The notes: a model not told the origin generated them from the sequence alone. Shown: positions 35,812-45,503, numbered from the stretch's first letter. The stretch is DNA of 64,000 nucleotides from Synergistaceae bacterium (GCA_018436595.1 JAHDLC010000015.1:1-64000), one strand, 5' to 3'. Numbers and translations: made by a program.

Positions 35812-38595
35812 TCAGGCGGAAAGTACTTCCGAGCACCTTGGGCAGAGCCCGTTTTCGTCGCCTTCCTCGGTATACTGCCAGCACCTGGGGCACTTCTCGC
35901 CTCTGGCCTTGTCCACTCCGATCCGGAGACCTGTTTCTTCATCGTCACGCACCACCGCCATGTCGTCGATCCTCTCAACCCAGCGGAAGCCCGAGACGAT
36001 GGAAAAGACCCGAAGGTCTTCGTCTGTGAAAAGATCGGCCGCCTCGGGAGCGCCTTTCCGCTCCACCTCGACCCTGGCGTCCAGCGAGTGGCCGATGATT
36101 CCGGCGCTTCTCGCCTGCTCGAGGACCCGACTCACGGCCGCCCGCACGGAGAGGACCTTCGCCCATTTCTCTTCAAGCTTCTTCCCATCGGCCACGGCAA
36201 AGGGTGCGGGCCAGTCTGAAAGGAAAATACTTTCCGGGAGCTTCGCATCGATCTTTCGCATTTCCTGCCAGACTTCCTCGGCGGTGAAGCTGAGGACAGG
36301 GGCCAGCATCCGGATAACCGCCGAAAGGACAAGCCACATGGCCGTCTGGCCGCTTCTCCTCGACAGTGAATCGGTGCCGTCGGCGTACATCCTGTCCTTG
36401 CTCGAATCCAGGTAGAAGGAGCTGAGTTCGTTCACGCAGAACTGGTGTATGGCAAAGGTCGGCACGTGGAACTCGTAGTCGTCGTAGGCTTCGTTCGCCC
36501 TTTCGATGACCCCGTTGAGCTTCTGAAGGATCCACCGGTCCATCTCCGTCATTTTTTCCACGGGAACCGCATGATGCTCCGGGTCAAATCCCTTCAGGTT
36601 GGCGAGGAGATACCGGGCGGTATTCCGGATTCTCCGGTATGATTCGCTCAGGTTCTTTATGATGCCCTGGGAGATGCGGATATCGTTCCGGTAGTCCGTG
36701 GAAGCCACCCACAGCCTCAGGATGTCCGCACCGTACTCGTTGATGACCTCCTGGGGGGCAACCACGTTCCCCAGGGATTTCGACATCTTCTTGCCGTCGC
36801 CGTCAACTATGAATCCGTGGGTAAGCACCTGCTCATAGGGGGGCCTTCCGTACATTCCCACGGAGGTGAGGAGGGACGTCTGGAACCAGCCCCGGTGCTG
36901 GTCGCTTCCCTCAAGATACATGTCGGCGGGCCATTTCAGCTCCGGCCTGACCTTCAGCACGGCGGCGTGGCTTGATCCCGAATCGAACCATACGTCCATG
37001 ATGTCTTTTTCCTTGGTCAGATGCTTTCCGCCGCAGTGGGGGCAGAAACACAGCTCCCCCAGGAGGTCTTCAGGGGGCTTGCTCCACCAGGCGGAACAGC
37101 CTTCCTTCTCCACGTGCTTCTGCACGGCAAGAATCCGGTCTTCGGTAAGGACCGGTTTTCCGCAATCGTCACAGTAGAAGGCCGGGATGGGCACACCCCA
37201 GATCCGCTGCCTGCTGATGCACCAGTCGGACCGGTCGCGGACCATGTTGTAGATTCTCTCCTTGCCCCATTCAGGAATCCAGCGCACGTTTTCCTCGATG
37301 CACCGGAGGGCTTCATCGCGGAAATCAGACACGGAAACGAACCACTGGTCAGTGGAGCGGAAAATAACGGGTTTCTTGCACCTCCAGCAGTGGGGGTAAG
37401 AATGGGAAATGGCGCCGTGGCCGAGAAGCCTGCCGCTCTCCGTGAGAGTCTCCAGGATCTTCTTCGATCCTTCCTTGAGAGAAAGACCGTCCACCAGCCC
37501 CGTCCCCTGCCTGAAAAAGCCCTTGTCGTCCACGGGATTGTAGACTTCGATGCCGTATTTCACGCCGGATTCATAGTCCTCGACGCCATGACCCGGTGCG
37601 GTGTGGACGCAGCCCGTTCCCGTGTCGAGAAGGACGTAATCGGCGAGGAGAATGAGGATTTCCCTGTCAGGGTAGAAGGGATGAACTGCTTTCTTCCCTT
37701 CGAGCTCCCTTCCCCTCACCGTCAGTATTTCCTCCCCGAAGGAGAGTCCCGTCTCTTTTTCCACACTCTCCCGGAGGTTTTTGGCGAAAAGGTACACCTT
37801 TTCTCCCGACCGGAAAAAGGAATACTCGTGGTCTCCGCCCATGGCTACCGCCATGCTTGCGGGCAGCGTCCAGGGCGTGGTCGTCCACACGATGACGTTC
37901 ACGTCCTGACCCGAAAGGGACGGGTGAATCTCCCCTGCCCCGGGAAGGGAGTAGGCAACGAAGATAGAGGGAGATGACTCATCCCAGTACTCAATTTCCG
38001 CCGCGGCGAGGGCCGTCTGGCAGTCGATGCACCAGTAAACGGGCTTCTGTCCCTTGTAGACGAGCCCCTTCTTCACCAGCTCCGCGAAGGCTCCAAGCTG
38101 GGCCGCCTCGTACTGGGGCTTGAGGGTCATGTAGGGGTTCTCCCAGTCCCCCAGGACGCCCAGGCGGATGAACTCCTCCCTCTGGACATCCCGGAACTGG
38201 AGGGCGTACTCTGTGCACTTCTCCCTCAGGAAAACGGGGTCCACGGTATCCTTGTTCACCTTCAGCGTCTTGAGAACGTGAAGCTCGATGGGAAGACCGT
38301 GGGTATCCCAGCCGGGAACGTAGGGAGCATAATACCCCTTCATGGCCTTGAACTTCGGGATGAAATCCTTCAGTATCTTGTTGAAGGCAGTTCCGATGTG
38401 AATATGGCCGTTGGCATACGGGGGGCCGTCATGAAGGACAAACGACGGTGCTCCTTCCCTGTTTTTCAGCATCTTTCCGAAAATATCCCGTTCTTTCCAG
38501 AATTCAAGAAAACCGGGTTCTCTTTTCGCAAGATTCGCCCTCATGGGAAAATCGGTTTCCGGAAGGTTCAGCGTCTTTTTGTAATCTGTATTCAT
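35812..38595 (-). CDS. ileS: Isoleucyl-tRNA synthetase
   Basis: 927 residues from the ATG at 38595 (AGGGGG eight bases upstream); the longer frame to 38697 has no ribosome site. Class Ia motifs: PYANGHIHIGTAFNKILKD (HIGH), the editing domain with TTPWTLPASMAVA, KKMSKSLGN, and a C-terminal zinc finger CPRCWQYTEEGDENGLCPRC. It charges tRNA-Ile and clears mischarged Val. No T-box structure was recognised in the 175-base upstream region. Confidence 0.97.
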   Translation of the reverse strand: MNTDYKKTLNLPETDFPMRANLAKREPGFLEFWKERDIFGKMLKNREGAPSFVLHDGPPYANGHIHIGTAFNKILKDFIPKFKAMKGYYAPYVPGWDTHGLPIELHVLKTLKVNKDTVDPVFLREKCTEYALQFRDVQREEFIRLGVLGDWENPYMTLKPQYEAAQLGAFAELVKKGLVYKGQKPVYWCIDCQTALAAAEIEYWDESSPSIFVAYSLPGAGEIHPSLSGQDVNVIVWTTTPWTLPASMAVAMGGDHEYSFFRSGEKVYLFAKNLRESVEKETGLSFGEEILTVRGRELEGKKAVHPFYPDREILILLADYVLLDTGTGCVHTAPGHGVEDYESGVKYGIEVYNPVDDKGFFRQGTGLVDGLSLKEGSKKILETLTESGRLLGHGAISHSYPHCWRCKKPVIFRSTDQWFVSVSDFRDEALRCIEENVRWIPEWGKERIYNMVRDRSDWCISRQRIWGVPIPAFYCDDCGKPVLTEDRILAVQKHVEKEGCSAWWSKPPEDLLGELCFCPHCGGKHLTKEKDIMDVWFDSGSSHAAVLKVRPELKWPADMYLEGSDQHRGWFQTSLLTSVGMYGRPPYEQVLTHGFIVDGDGKKMSKSLGNVVAPQEVINEYGADILRLWVASTDYRNDIRISQGIIKNLSESYRRIRNTARYLLANLKGFDPEHHAVPVEKMTEMDRWILQKLNGVIERANEAYDDYEFHVPTFAIHQFCVNELSSFYLDSSKDRMYADGTDSLSRRSGQTAMWLVLSAVIRMLAPVLSFTAEEVWQEMRKIDAKLPESIFLSDWPAPFAVADGKKLEEKWAKVLSVRAAVSRVLEQARSAGIIGHSLDARVEVERKGAPEAADLFTDEDLRVFSIVSGFRWVERIDDMAVVRDDEETGLRIGVDKARGEKCPRCWQYTEEGDENGLCPRCSEVLSA

Positions 38596-38665
38596 GCAGC
38601 TACCCCCTTGTGTAATAGGCGAAACCGTCCCCCTGTGCCAAGAGGACGGCATAAAAGTCGAGGCT

Positions 38666-38734
38666 ATTTTAGCATAGTGAGAAAAAAATCCCCACAAAAG
38701 CCTTGGCCGGTACGTTCTCTCCCTTATATAAGGG
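38666..38734 (-). promoter_or_regulatory. ileS leader: extended -10 promoter and 14-bp palindrome
   Basis: Minus strand: TGCTAAAAT (-10 at 38666-38671 with extended TG) lies 70 bases before the ileS start; the -35 is weak. A perfect palindrome CCCTTATATAAGGG covers 38721-38734, between this promoter and the stop of the DUF1850 gene. It may be a protein-binding site or a weak hairpin. The 38596-38770 gap otherwise holds nothing recognised. Confidence 0.45.
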
Positions 38735-38770
38735 GATCGAAGAAAGCTTCGTGCCGGAGAACAAGGGAAC

Positions 38771-39274
38771 TCAGAAAAGCCGTGACAGCAGCCTGCCGGC
38801 GAAGCTCATCTTTTCAGCCCGAATCAGCAGGATACTCCCCGGATAAAGTCTGAACAGTTCTATTTCTTCACCGTCTATGATGAGCATATTTCTGCCTAAT
38901 ATACTGTCCCCGACACGGTACCGTAGCGAGATAAAAGACGCCCCGCCCCCCCGAACCGCCATCCAGTCCTTGCCCGGAATGAAACGGCCGTTCAGGGGAG
39001 CCTCGGCGGGCAGACCGGCGTTATGGGAGCGGACGCGCTCTTCCCACTGACGGATACGTCCCCCCGCCACCATGTACTCCCCTTCCACGGGAGTCTGCTC
39101 CACCGAGTGAATGAACCGGAGAATAAAGGGAAGCCCGGGAGGGAGGGATTTGCAGCAGGCCTCTTCGCCCCATTCCAGGGAAATCTTCAGATAGTAGGAG
39201 GGAACCGTCAGAATGAACAGGATGAAGGATAAAAAAAAGACCACGAGAATCCTTTTAGAAAAGGTCTTCATCAT
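38771..39274 (-). CDS. DUF1850 membrane-anchored or exported protein
   Basis: 167 residues from the ATG at 39274, eight bases after GGAG. The N-terminus is basic and then hydrophobic (ILVVFFLSFILFILTVPSYYL), a signal anchor. The core LPFILRFIHSVEQTPVEGEY and VRSHNAGLPAEAP matches the DUF1850 pattern (HS-E-TPV). In other genomes such proteins often sit beside TRAP-type solute transporters, but no TRAP gene is in this window. Function unknown. It lies 42 bases after tRNA-Arg with no clear terminator between them. Confidence 0.8.
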   Translation of the reverse strand: MMKTFSKRILVVFFLSFILFILTVPSYYLKISLEWGEEACCKSLPPGLPFILRFIHSVEQTPVEGEYMVAGGRIRQWEERVRSHNAGLPAEAPLNGRFIPGKDWMAVRGGGASFISLRYRVGDSILGRNMLIIDGEEIELFRLYPGSILLIRAEKMSFAGRLLSRLF

Positions 39275-39315
39275 GGACTTCACTCCGTTTCCCTTCCCCT
39301 GTGATCCGGGGAAAA

Positions 39316-39391
39316 TGGCGAGCCTGGGCCGATTCGAACGGCCGACCTACAGCTTAGGAGGCTGTCGCTCTATCCTCTGAGCTACAGGCCC
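39316..39391 (-). tRNA. tRNA-Arg (anticodon CCT)
   Basis: 76 bases with CCA. Acceptor GGGCCTG/CAGGCTC (one G-U pair), anticodon stem ACAGC/GCTGT with loop CTCCTAA, discriminator G. Third arginine tRNA in the window. Confidence 0.95.
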
Positions 39392-39454
39392 GCATATATC
39401 CTTTCACGAAAAGGGAAAGAGGCTCTTTTGACCCTGTTTCCGTGAACAGGGGAC

Positions 39455-39483
39455 ATAGTACCATCCCTCCGGCAAAAATTCAA
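39455..39483 (-). promoter_or_regulatory. Promoter of tRNA-Arg(CCT)
   Basis: Minus strand: TTGAAT (39478-39483), a 17-base spacer, TACTAT (39455-39460). A 7-bp hairpin (39432-39438 with 39445-39451) lies at the expected 5' end of the transcript, followed by about 40 bases of leader before the tRNA. Confidence 0.7.
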
Positions 39484-39523
39484 GCCGAAGGGAAAAACCT
39501 GAATCCGCAGGCAGCGGGGAACG

Positions 39524-39883
39524 TCACCGCTGCTCGCTTGAGCCGTCGAGAAATTCCTTCAGTACATTGGCATGATTGTAGAAAGGATCCTTCGCCCCGT
39601 ACACGAGGGTCACCGTTCCATGCCGTGCCGTCTCCAGGAGCGTTCCCACGGGAACCGGATTTCCGGCGAGCTCCTCAAGGTACATGCTCCTGAAAGTATC
39701 CCATTTCGCCGGGTCGTGGCAGAAGGATTTTCTCAGTTCCGGGCTCGGGGCAATCTCCTTCAGCCAGAGATCGATCCGGGCGCCATCCTTCGAAACACCC
39801 CGGGGCCAGAGCCTGTCTACAAGAATCCTGGTGCCGTCTTCCGGAGAGCAGGGTTCATACACCCGCTTCAGCACAAAATTCAT
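39524..39883 (-). CDS. DUF488 family protein (YeaO-like)
   Basis: 119 residues from the ATG at 39883 (GGAGGA seven bases upstream). The DUF488 hallmark RILVDRLWPRGVSKDGARID is near residues 19-38, with WLKEIAPSPELRKSF and HDPAKWDTF following. Members are small cytoplasmic proteins of unknown biochemical role, sometimes linked to nucleic acid or stress functions. It follows ribF by 72 bases and may be the last gene of the rimP-nusA-infB-ribF unit. Confidence 0.88.
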   Translation of the reverse strand: MNFVLKRVYEPCSPEDGTRILVDRLWPRGVSKDGARIDLWLKEIAPSPELRKSFCHDPAKWDTFRSMYLEELAGNPVPVGTLLETARHGTVTLVYGAKDPFYNHANVLKEFLDGSSEQR

Positions 39884-39955
39884 CGCTCTTTCCTCCATCC
39901 CGGTCCCACCTGCGGTTCTTCCGAAGGAGCGCTCTTTTTTACCGCAGGGACTGTC

Positions 39956-40900
39956 TCAGCCCCGAAGAGCCTTTCCAAGCCGTTCATAAAGATCGTTCCC
40001 TGCACGTGCAGCTTCACCGGAAAGCCTTCCGGACAGAAGGACATCCTCTTTCATTCTGGAAACGAGCTGCTCCGGCGAATCGAATTTTTCCTCGTCCCGG
40101 AGGAACTCTTCGAAAAAAACAGCAATATTCTTGCCGTACAGTGACCCGTTGTAGCCGATAATGTGCGTTTCCGCCCGTACTCCCCGTTCTTCCTGCCGGA
40201 AGGTGGGGTTCACTCCCACGTTGAGGGCCCCTGGCATCCACACAGTATCCACAAACACCGAAACACAGTATACCCCTCTCCTCGGCATGACCTTTTCAGT
40301 CGGATAATGCACGTTTGCCGTGGGGAACCCGAGCCTGGTTCCTCTTCCGTCTCCAGGCACCACAGTTCCTTCAAAGAAAAAAGGGTACCCCAGAAGGCGC
40401 TTTGCCAGGGCTACGGAGCCATGGGCAACGTGGCTCCGAATCGAGCTGCTTCCGACCTTCTCACCATCAATCGAAAGCGGCTCCGCTTCCTCGAAGAGCC
40501 ACCCCTTCGCTTCCGACCTCTTCCGGAGGAAGGATGTATCGCCTTCCCTGTTTCTGCCGAACCGAAAATCCTTTCCCACCACGATGCCAGTCACCGGAAG
40601 CAACTCTTCAAGATAGTCCAGGAAATCCGCAGGGGACATCCCGGCTATTTCAGGGGTGAAGGGAATTTTCAATGTCCTTGGAATATGGAGGAAGCGGGCA
40701 AGGACATCCCGCTCCGGCTCAGTGAAGAGAACCGGTATTTCCCTCCCCTTCACCACATTTCCGGGGTGGGGGGAAAATGTGACCACTCCCCAGTCGCCTT
40801 CATTTTTCGCGGAAAGCCGCTCCGCCATGGCACCCGCAGTTTCGAGAAGCCGGCGGTGACCAAGGTGAAAGCCGTCAAAGGCACCGAGGATCAGGATCAT
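39956..40900 (-). CDS. ribF: Bifunctional riboflavin kinase / FAD synthetase
   Basis: 314 residues. The N-terminal FAD synthetase shows the nucleotidyltransferase motif GAFDGFHLGHRRLL and the SSSIRSHVAHG segment; the C-terminal riboflavin kinase shows GDGRGTRLGFPTANV and a Glu/Asn-containing GALNVGVNPTF. It makes FMN and FAD. It overlaps truB by 4 bases; the truB-ribF pairing is common in bacteria. Confidence 0.96.
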   Translation of the reverse strand: MILILGAFDGFHLGHRRLLETAGAMAERLSAKNEGDWGVVTFSPHPGNVVKGREIPVLFTEPERDVLARFLHIPRTLKIPFTPEIAGMSPADFLDYLEELLPVTGIVVGKDFRFGRNREGDTSFLRKRSEAKGWLFEEAEPLSIDGEKVGSSSIRSHVAHGSVALAKRLLGYPFFFEGTVVPGDGRGTRLGFPTANVHYPTEKVMPRRGVYCVSVFVDTVWMPGALNVGVNPTFRQEERGVRAETHIIGYNGSLYGKNIAVFFEEFLRDEEKFDSPEQLVSRMKEDVLLSGRLSGEAARAGNDLYERLGKALRG

Positions 40901-41814
40901 GGATTCCCCTCCAGAAGAATGTTTATCTTCGGTTCGAAGAGACCGTCTGGGAGCAGGTTTCCCCAGCTGAACAGCTTTTCTCCGAGAATGACGGCCTTAC
41001 CCCCGGGATCCCCGTCTCCCGGGGAGAGGGGGACAAGGCCCGGCAGAGGAACGTTTTTCCCCGCGAGAAGAACGGCGTCCGTCCCGGGGCCGCAGGAAAA
41101 AGAATAATACTGGGCTGCAAGTTCGGACAGAGGCCTGAGATTCCTTGAGAGATCCTCATCTCCTGACTCGAGCCTGTCAAAGGCCAGGGCATCTTCCTGC
41201 CGGAAGCGCCCGATGGACCGCCGCACGAGGGAGAGAACATATGCCCCGCATCCAAGCGCCCTGCCGATGTCACGGACGATGCTCCGAACGTAGGTACCCT
41301 TCCGGCACCGTATGCGGAGGGCGAAAGAGCGGCCCTCGTCCTCTTCCCCGGTGAGGCGGATGGACGATATATGCACAGGCCTGGAGGAAATGACGGGGCT
41401 TTCCCCTGAGCGGGCGATCCTGTGGGCCCGTTTCCCGTTGACCCGGACTGCAGATATGTCCGGTGGAGTCTGAAGGCGGGTTCCGAGAAAAGAAGGAAGA
41501 AGTGCCGCTATCCTGCCGGCTGCGTCCTGCGGGACCGGGCCCGAGAACACCGTATCCCCGGAAAAGTCGTCGGTGGACCGTTCTTCTCCCAGCCGGAAAC
41601 GGACGTCATAGACCTTCGGAAGCCCCATGACAAGGTCGCTTGTCCGTGTCGCCCCTCCCACGAGGAGGACGAGGAGTCCTTCGGCCGTGGAATCCAGAGT
41701 CCCTCCATGCCCCACTTTAACCCCTTTTCCGAGACGCCTGCGGAGGGCTGCCACGCAGACAGTGCTTCGGATTCCCTCCGGTTTATCGAGCAGCAGCACT
41801 CCGCAGAGTGTCAT
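40897..41814 (-). CDS. truB: tRNA pseudouridine-55 synthase TruB
   Basis: 305 residues. N-terminus LLLDKPEGIRS, catalytic block GHGGTLDSTAEGLLVLLVG (Asp nucleophile in TLD), and RCRKGTYVRSIVRDIGRALG are all family motifs; note GHGGTLDSTAEG in place of the usual GHTGTLDPxATG. It isomerises U55 in the T-loop of most tRNAs. Start codon lies 6 bases after GGAGGAG and the gene overlaps nrnA by 32 bases. Confidence 0.95.
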   Translation of the reverse strand: MTLCGVLLLDKPEGIRSTVCVAALRRRLGKGVKVGHGGTLDSTAEGLLVLLVGGATRTSDLVMGLPKVYDVRFRLGEERSTDDFSGDTVFSGPVPQDAAGRIAALLPSFLGTRLQTPPDISAVRVNGKRAHRIARSGESPVISSRPVHISSIRLTGEEDEGRSFALRIRCRKGTYVRSIVRDIGRALGCGAYVLSLVRRSIGRFRQEDALAFDRLESGDEDLSRNLRPLSELAAQYYSFSCGPGTDAVLLAGKNVPLPGLVPLSPGDGDPGGKAVILGEKLFSWGNLLPDGLFEPKINILLEGNP

Positions 41815-42808
41815 TTTTCTCCTCCAGAAAGGCTGTAAGTGATGTAAGGGCTTCGTCCAGAGGCAGGGGAAGCCTGCACCCGGCCGCCTGGGGGTGTCCT
41901 CCGCCGCCGAAGGCGTGGGCTATTTCGGAAGCGGAAAGGGTCCCCCTCGAGCGGAGGCTCGCCCTGACGCAGTCATCGTCCTCAACAAGGAGAACGGCAA
42001 AGGAGACGGACCTGACGGTGAGAAGCTCGTTTACCAGGAATTCCGTCTCGGAGGGACTGCTGCCGGTATCCTGAAAATCGGTCTTCCCGATCCAGGTTAC
42101 GGCAGCGAAAGAACCGACGGACCGCACCCTTTCGAGGGCCCTGCCGCGAAGACGGAGCCCTTCCATGGTACGGTTGCATCGAATAAGCTGGTCGATCTTC
42201 TCAGGGGCGACGCCGAGAGACAGAAGGTCTGCCGCAGCCTGGTGCGTCCTCGGCGTGGTGCAGGAGAACGCAAAGTTGCCGCAGTCGGTGACAATGGCGG
42301 TGTACAGGGCTTCTGCGGCCTCAGGAGGAATGGGGATCCCCCAGTTCCGGAGGAGCATCCAGCACATTTCCCCCACGGAGGAAGAGGTCGGATCCACCCA
42401 TACGGCAGTTCCGAAACCTTCATTATCATGATGGTGATCCATATTGACCAGGGGCACGCCCTCCGGAATTCCGGAAAGATCTGCCACCGAACGGGCGGCA
42501 GTTGACGTATCCAGGGCAACAACAACAGTGTCCCGGTCGAGGGACAGCGAACCGAGTGTCACCCCTGAAAGAAAGCCGTCGGTCCCCGCAAGAAACAGGT
42601 AGCTGTCCGGCACCGGATCCGGGCCTCCCCAGACAACATCCTTGCCCAGGGAGCGGCCCGTAGACCACAGGGCGCTCCCGCAGCCGAGAGTGTCACCGTC
42701 GGGCTTGGTGTGGGAGAGCAGAATCCAGCGTGAGGCACCCGAAAGAAGAGAAATAATCCTTGCCGTCCGTTCGCACCGGAAAAGGGAAACTGTCCCTTCC
42801 ATGGTCAT
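41783..42808 (-). CDS. nrnA: Bifunctional oligoribonuclease / PAP phosphatase (DHH family)
   Basis: 341 residues. DHH motifs in order: LLSHTKPDGDTLGCGSAL, VNMDHHHDNEGFG (the DHH box), and the C-terminal DHHA1 motif GGGGHPQAAGC. NrnA degrades 2-5 nt RNA and removes the 3'-phosphate of pAp. It sits between rbfA and truB, the standard order in many bacteria. It begins at an ATGA overlap with the rbfA stop. Confidence 0.95.
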   Translation of the reverse strand: MTMEGTVSLFRCERTARIISLLSGASRWILLSHTKPDGDTLGCGSALWSTGRSLGKDVVWGGPDPVPDSYLFLAGTDGFLSGVTLGSLSLDRDTVVVALDTSTAARSVADLSGIPEGVPLVNMDHHHDNEGFGTAVWVDPTSSSVGEMCWMLLRNWGIPIPPEAAEALYTAIVTDCGNFAFSCTTPRTHQAAADLLSLGVAPEKIDQLIRCNRTMEGLRLRGRALERVRSVGSFAAVTWIGKTDFQDTGSSPSETEFLVNELLTVRSVSFAVLLVEDDDCVRASLRSRGTLSASEIAHAFGGGGHPQAAGCRLPLPLDEALTSLTAFLEEKNDTLRSAAAR

Positions 42809-43206
42809 TCCCCGCTTTCCCGAAATTCCTCTTCTTCGTCGCCCGTTTGCTCCGGTTCATCGTCCCCGTCGGTCTTCAGGGAATCCAGCAGACGGTCCAT
42901 CACCCTGCCGTACTCCTCGCTGGTGTCCACGTGGAATGAAAGGGCCGGGATCTGCCTGAGGCCGAGCTGTCTGCCCAGCATGGTCCGAAGAGCCCCTGCC
43001 ACAGTGTCCAGGGATTTTTTCACATCGTCCCGGATGGACGGGTCCACCGTGGTGAAATACACCCTGGCATTCTCCAGGTCCCGGGAACAGTCCACTTCAG
43101 TAATAACGGCAAGCTTTGCCGTTTCATTCTTTACGCGCAGTTCCAGAAGGAGGGAAATTTCCCTCTGCATCTGCTTGTTGATTCTTTGCATTCGAAAACT
43201 CGTCAT
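42805..43206 (-). CDS. rbfA: Ribosome-binding factor A
   Basis: 133 residues with the KH-like fold signature: QMQREISLLLELRVK at the N-terminus, ARVYFTT in the central strand, and LRxMLGRQLGLRQIPALSFHVD. It matures the 5' end of 16S rRNA in 30S assembly. The acidic C-terminal tail (DGDDEPEQTGDEEEEFRESGE) is disordered. Its first 83 bases are overlapped by the preceding DUF503 gene. Confidence 0.95.
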   Translation of the reverse strand: MTSFRMQRINKQMQREISLLLELRVKNETAKLAVITEVDCSRDLENARVYFTTVDPSIRDDVKKSLDTVAGALRTMLGRQLGLRQIPALSFHVDTSEEYGRVMDRLLDSLKTDGDDEPEQTGDEEEEFRESGE

Positions 43207-43486
43207 AGCCGGTTACCTCGCGCCAGTGATGAATTATGGAAAACTCTCCGGATTCCTCCTCGCCGCACAAAAAAGAAAAGACCGCTTCCAGCCTTTCTTC
43301 CGCCATGGCTGCACCCGATGCAACGGCGGAAATTCCAAGAAAGACGTCGGCCCTGCTGCCGTCGGGCCCAAGGTCCATGACGGAAACGTTCCACCGGCCC
43401 CGAATCCGGTCAATGAGAGACTTTGCCACCCTCCGTCTGTCCTTCACGCTTCTGCTTCCAAGAACAACGAAGGAGACAAAAAGCAC
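43124..43486 (-). CDS. DUF503 family protein (YlxP-like)
   Basis: 120 residues. The core VLGSRSVKDRRRVAKSLIDR and WNVSVMDLG matches the small DUF503 proteins that sit between infB and rbfA in many Gram-positive and related bacteria (YlxP). Family members are about 95 residues; here the last 25 residues are read from the rbfA coding sequence in another frame. GTG start with a weak ribosome site. Function unknown, presumed RNA- or ribosome-related from its neighbours. Confidence 0.8.
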   Translation of the reverse strand: MLFVSFVVLGSRSVKDRRRVAKSLIDRIRGRWNVSVMDLGPDGSRADVFLGISAVASGAAMAEERLEAVFSFLCGEEESGEFSIIHHWREVTGYDEFSNAKNQQADAEGNFPPSGTARKE

Positions 43487-43514
43487 CCCCGAGAACAGGG
43501 CCGTTTTTCTTCCG

Positions 43515-45503
43515 CTACGAGAGATGGCGCTTCTCCTCCACTATTTCATAGGCTTCGAGGATGTCTCCTTCTTCGAAATCCTGGTAATTGGAAAGGCTGA
43601 TCCCGCATTCGTAGCCGGCCGCCACTTCCTTGGCGTCGTCCTTGAACCGCCTGAGGTTTGACAGGGAGCCGTCCCAGAGAACGATGCCGCCCCGGATGAG
43701 CCGGACCTTCGCATTCCGGCGGATAACGCCTTCCAGCACGTAGCTTCCAGCGATCTTTCCCGCCTTGGGAACCTTGATGACCTGCCGGATTTCCGCCTGG
43801 CCGATGGTGTTCTCCTTGATGGTGGGTTTGAGCATGCCCTCGAGGGCCGCCTTCACATCGTCGATGGCGTCGTAAATGATATTGTAAAGCCGCACCTGGA
43901 CGCCCTCCGATTCCGCAACCTTTTTCGCGTTGGCGTCAGGACGGACGTTGAATCCGATGATGACCGCGTTGGAAGCAGAAGCGAGCATCACGTCCGATTC
44001 GGCGATGCGGCCGACGCCCCGGTGCACAATATTGATGCCCACTTCGTTGGTGGCCATCTTCTCAAGGGATGCAGCAAGGGCTTCGCTTGATCCCTGGACG
44101 TCGCACTTCAGAAGAAGGTTGAGCTGGGGGATGTCTCCTTCTTTGAGCTGGGAATACAGATCTTCGAGGCTGAGTTTCCTCGGGCCTCCCTGCTGGGCGT
44201 TTCTCAGATCCTGCTCCCTGGAGCTCAGGGCATCCCGGGCTATCCGTTCGTTCTCCACAGAGGTGAAAACTTCGCCGGGCTGAGGAACGGTAGCCAGGCC
44301 GAGGATTTCTACGGGGGTGCTCGGCCCCGCGCAGTCGATCATATTCCCCTCCGAGTCGATCATAGCCCGGATTTTGCCGCAGGCGGAGTCAAAAAGAAGG
44401 ATATCGCCCTTGCAGAGGGTCCCTTCCTGTACCAGTACGGTAGCCACCGGCCCCTTGCCCTTGTCGAGCTTGGCTTCGACGACCACTCCACGGGGTTTCA
44501 CCGTGGGGTCGGCCTTCAGCTCTTCCATCTCCGCCACGAGGAGAATCATCTCGAGAAGCTGGGGAACTCCCTGACCGCTCTTTGCCGAAACTTCCACCAT
44601 GATGGTGTTTCCGCCCCACTCCTCGGGGGCGAGACCGACGTCGGAAAGCTGCTGACGGACACGATCCGCCTTGGCTGCAGGCTTGTCTATCTTGTTGATG
44701 GCGACTATGATGGGGACCCCCGCCGCCTTTGCGTGGTTTATGGCTTCCCTGGTCTGGGGCATCACACCGTCGTCCGCCGCCACCACAAGAATGGCGATAT
44801 CCGTCGCCTGGGCTCCCCTGGCTCTCATGGACGTGAACGCTTCGTGTCCCGGAGTGTCGAGGAAGACGATTTCCTTGCCCTCGTGCAGAACGGTGGAAGC
44901 TCCTATGTGTTGGGTGATTCCGCCTGCTTCCCGGGCGGTGATGTTCGTCTTCCGGATGAAGTCGAGCAGGGTTGTCTTGCCGTGGTCCACGTGTCCCATG
45001 ACGGTGACGATGGGAGGACGGGACTCCATGTGATCCCCATGGAACTGGGGTCTCTTGATGACGGTGCATGTTCCGTCCGCGCCTTCCTGATCGGCATCGT
45101 CCCCGCAAGCCATGGTGAGAATCACGTTGTAGGCGTCCTGCAGAACCTTCAGGCTCTTTTCGTCCACCGGGCTGTCCGCCGGTACCATCAGGCCGGCGGA
45201 GATAAGGCACTTCACCGCTTCCGCAGGGGAGATGCCGATGAGCTGGGCAACCGCCTTGACTGTGGATCCCCTTGAAACTTCGAAAGAATCTGTTTTTATC
45301 ACGCTGCGCTCCTCTTCCTTTTTTCCAGGCCCTTGCGTAACGGAGGCTCCTCCGAGGGATTCCTCCACAAGCTGGGCGATATCGTTGTCAATGGAACTCA
45401 TGTGACTCTTTACGTCGACCCCGAGGTCGATCAGAATGTCCAGCAGTTCCTTGTTACTTTTGCCGAGCAGTTTGGCCAGTTCATATACCCGGATTTTACT
45501 CAT
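43515..45503 (-). CDS. infB: Translation initiation factor IF-2
   Basis: 662 residues, a short form: one N-terminal IF2_N domain ([20 protein letters not shown]) and a second IF2_N-like domain ([19 protein letters not shown]) lead straight to the G domain, without the long charged linker found in many species. G1 [14 protein letters not shown]3 [12 protein letters not shown]4 NKIDKP. Domain II, III and IV follow to the C-terminus. It places fMet-tRNA on the 30S subunit with GTP. Start overlaps ylxQ by 8 bases. Confidence 0.97.
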   Translation of the reverse strand: MSKIRVYELAKLLGKSNKELLDILIDLGVDVKSHMSSIDNDIAQLVEESLGGASVTQGPGKKEEERSVIKTDSFEVSRGSTVKAVAQLIGISPAEAVKCLISAGLMVPADSPVDEKSLKVLQDAYNVILTMACGDDADQEGADGTCTVIKRPQFHGDHMESRPPIVTVMGHVDHGKTTLLDFIRKTNITAREAGGITQHIGASTVLHEGKEIVFLDTPGHEAFTSMRARGAQATDIAILVVAADDGVMPQTREAINHAKAAGVPIIVAINKIDKPAAKADRVRQQLSDVGLAPEEWGGNTIMVEVSAKSGQGVPQLLEMILLVAEMEELKADPTVKPRGVVVEAKLDKGKGPVATVLVQEGTLCKGDILLFDSACGKIRAMIDSEGNMIDCAGPSTPVEILGLATVPQPGEVFTSVENERIARDALSSREQDLRNAQQGGPRKLSLEDLYSQLKEGDIPQLNLLLKCDVQGSSEALAASLEKMATNEVGINIVHRGVGRIAESDVMLASASNAVIIGFNVRPDANAKKVAESEGVQVRLYNIIYDAIDDVKAALEGMLKPTIKENTIGQAEIRQVIKVPKAGKIAGSYVLEGVIRRNAKVRLIRGGIVLWDGSLSNLRRFKDDAKEVAAGYECGISLSNYQDFEEGDILEAYEIVEEKRHLS

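Noticed and set aside
38596-38770. T-box riboswitch before ileS
   Set aside because: No T-box core (TGGNACCGCG-type) and no terminator/antiterminator pair in the leader; only a palindrome and a promoter-like -10.
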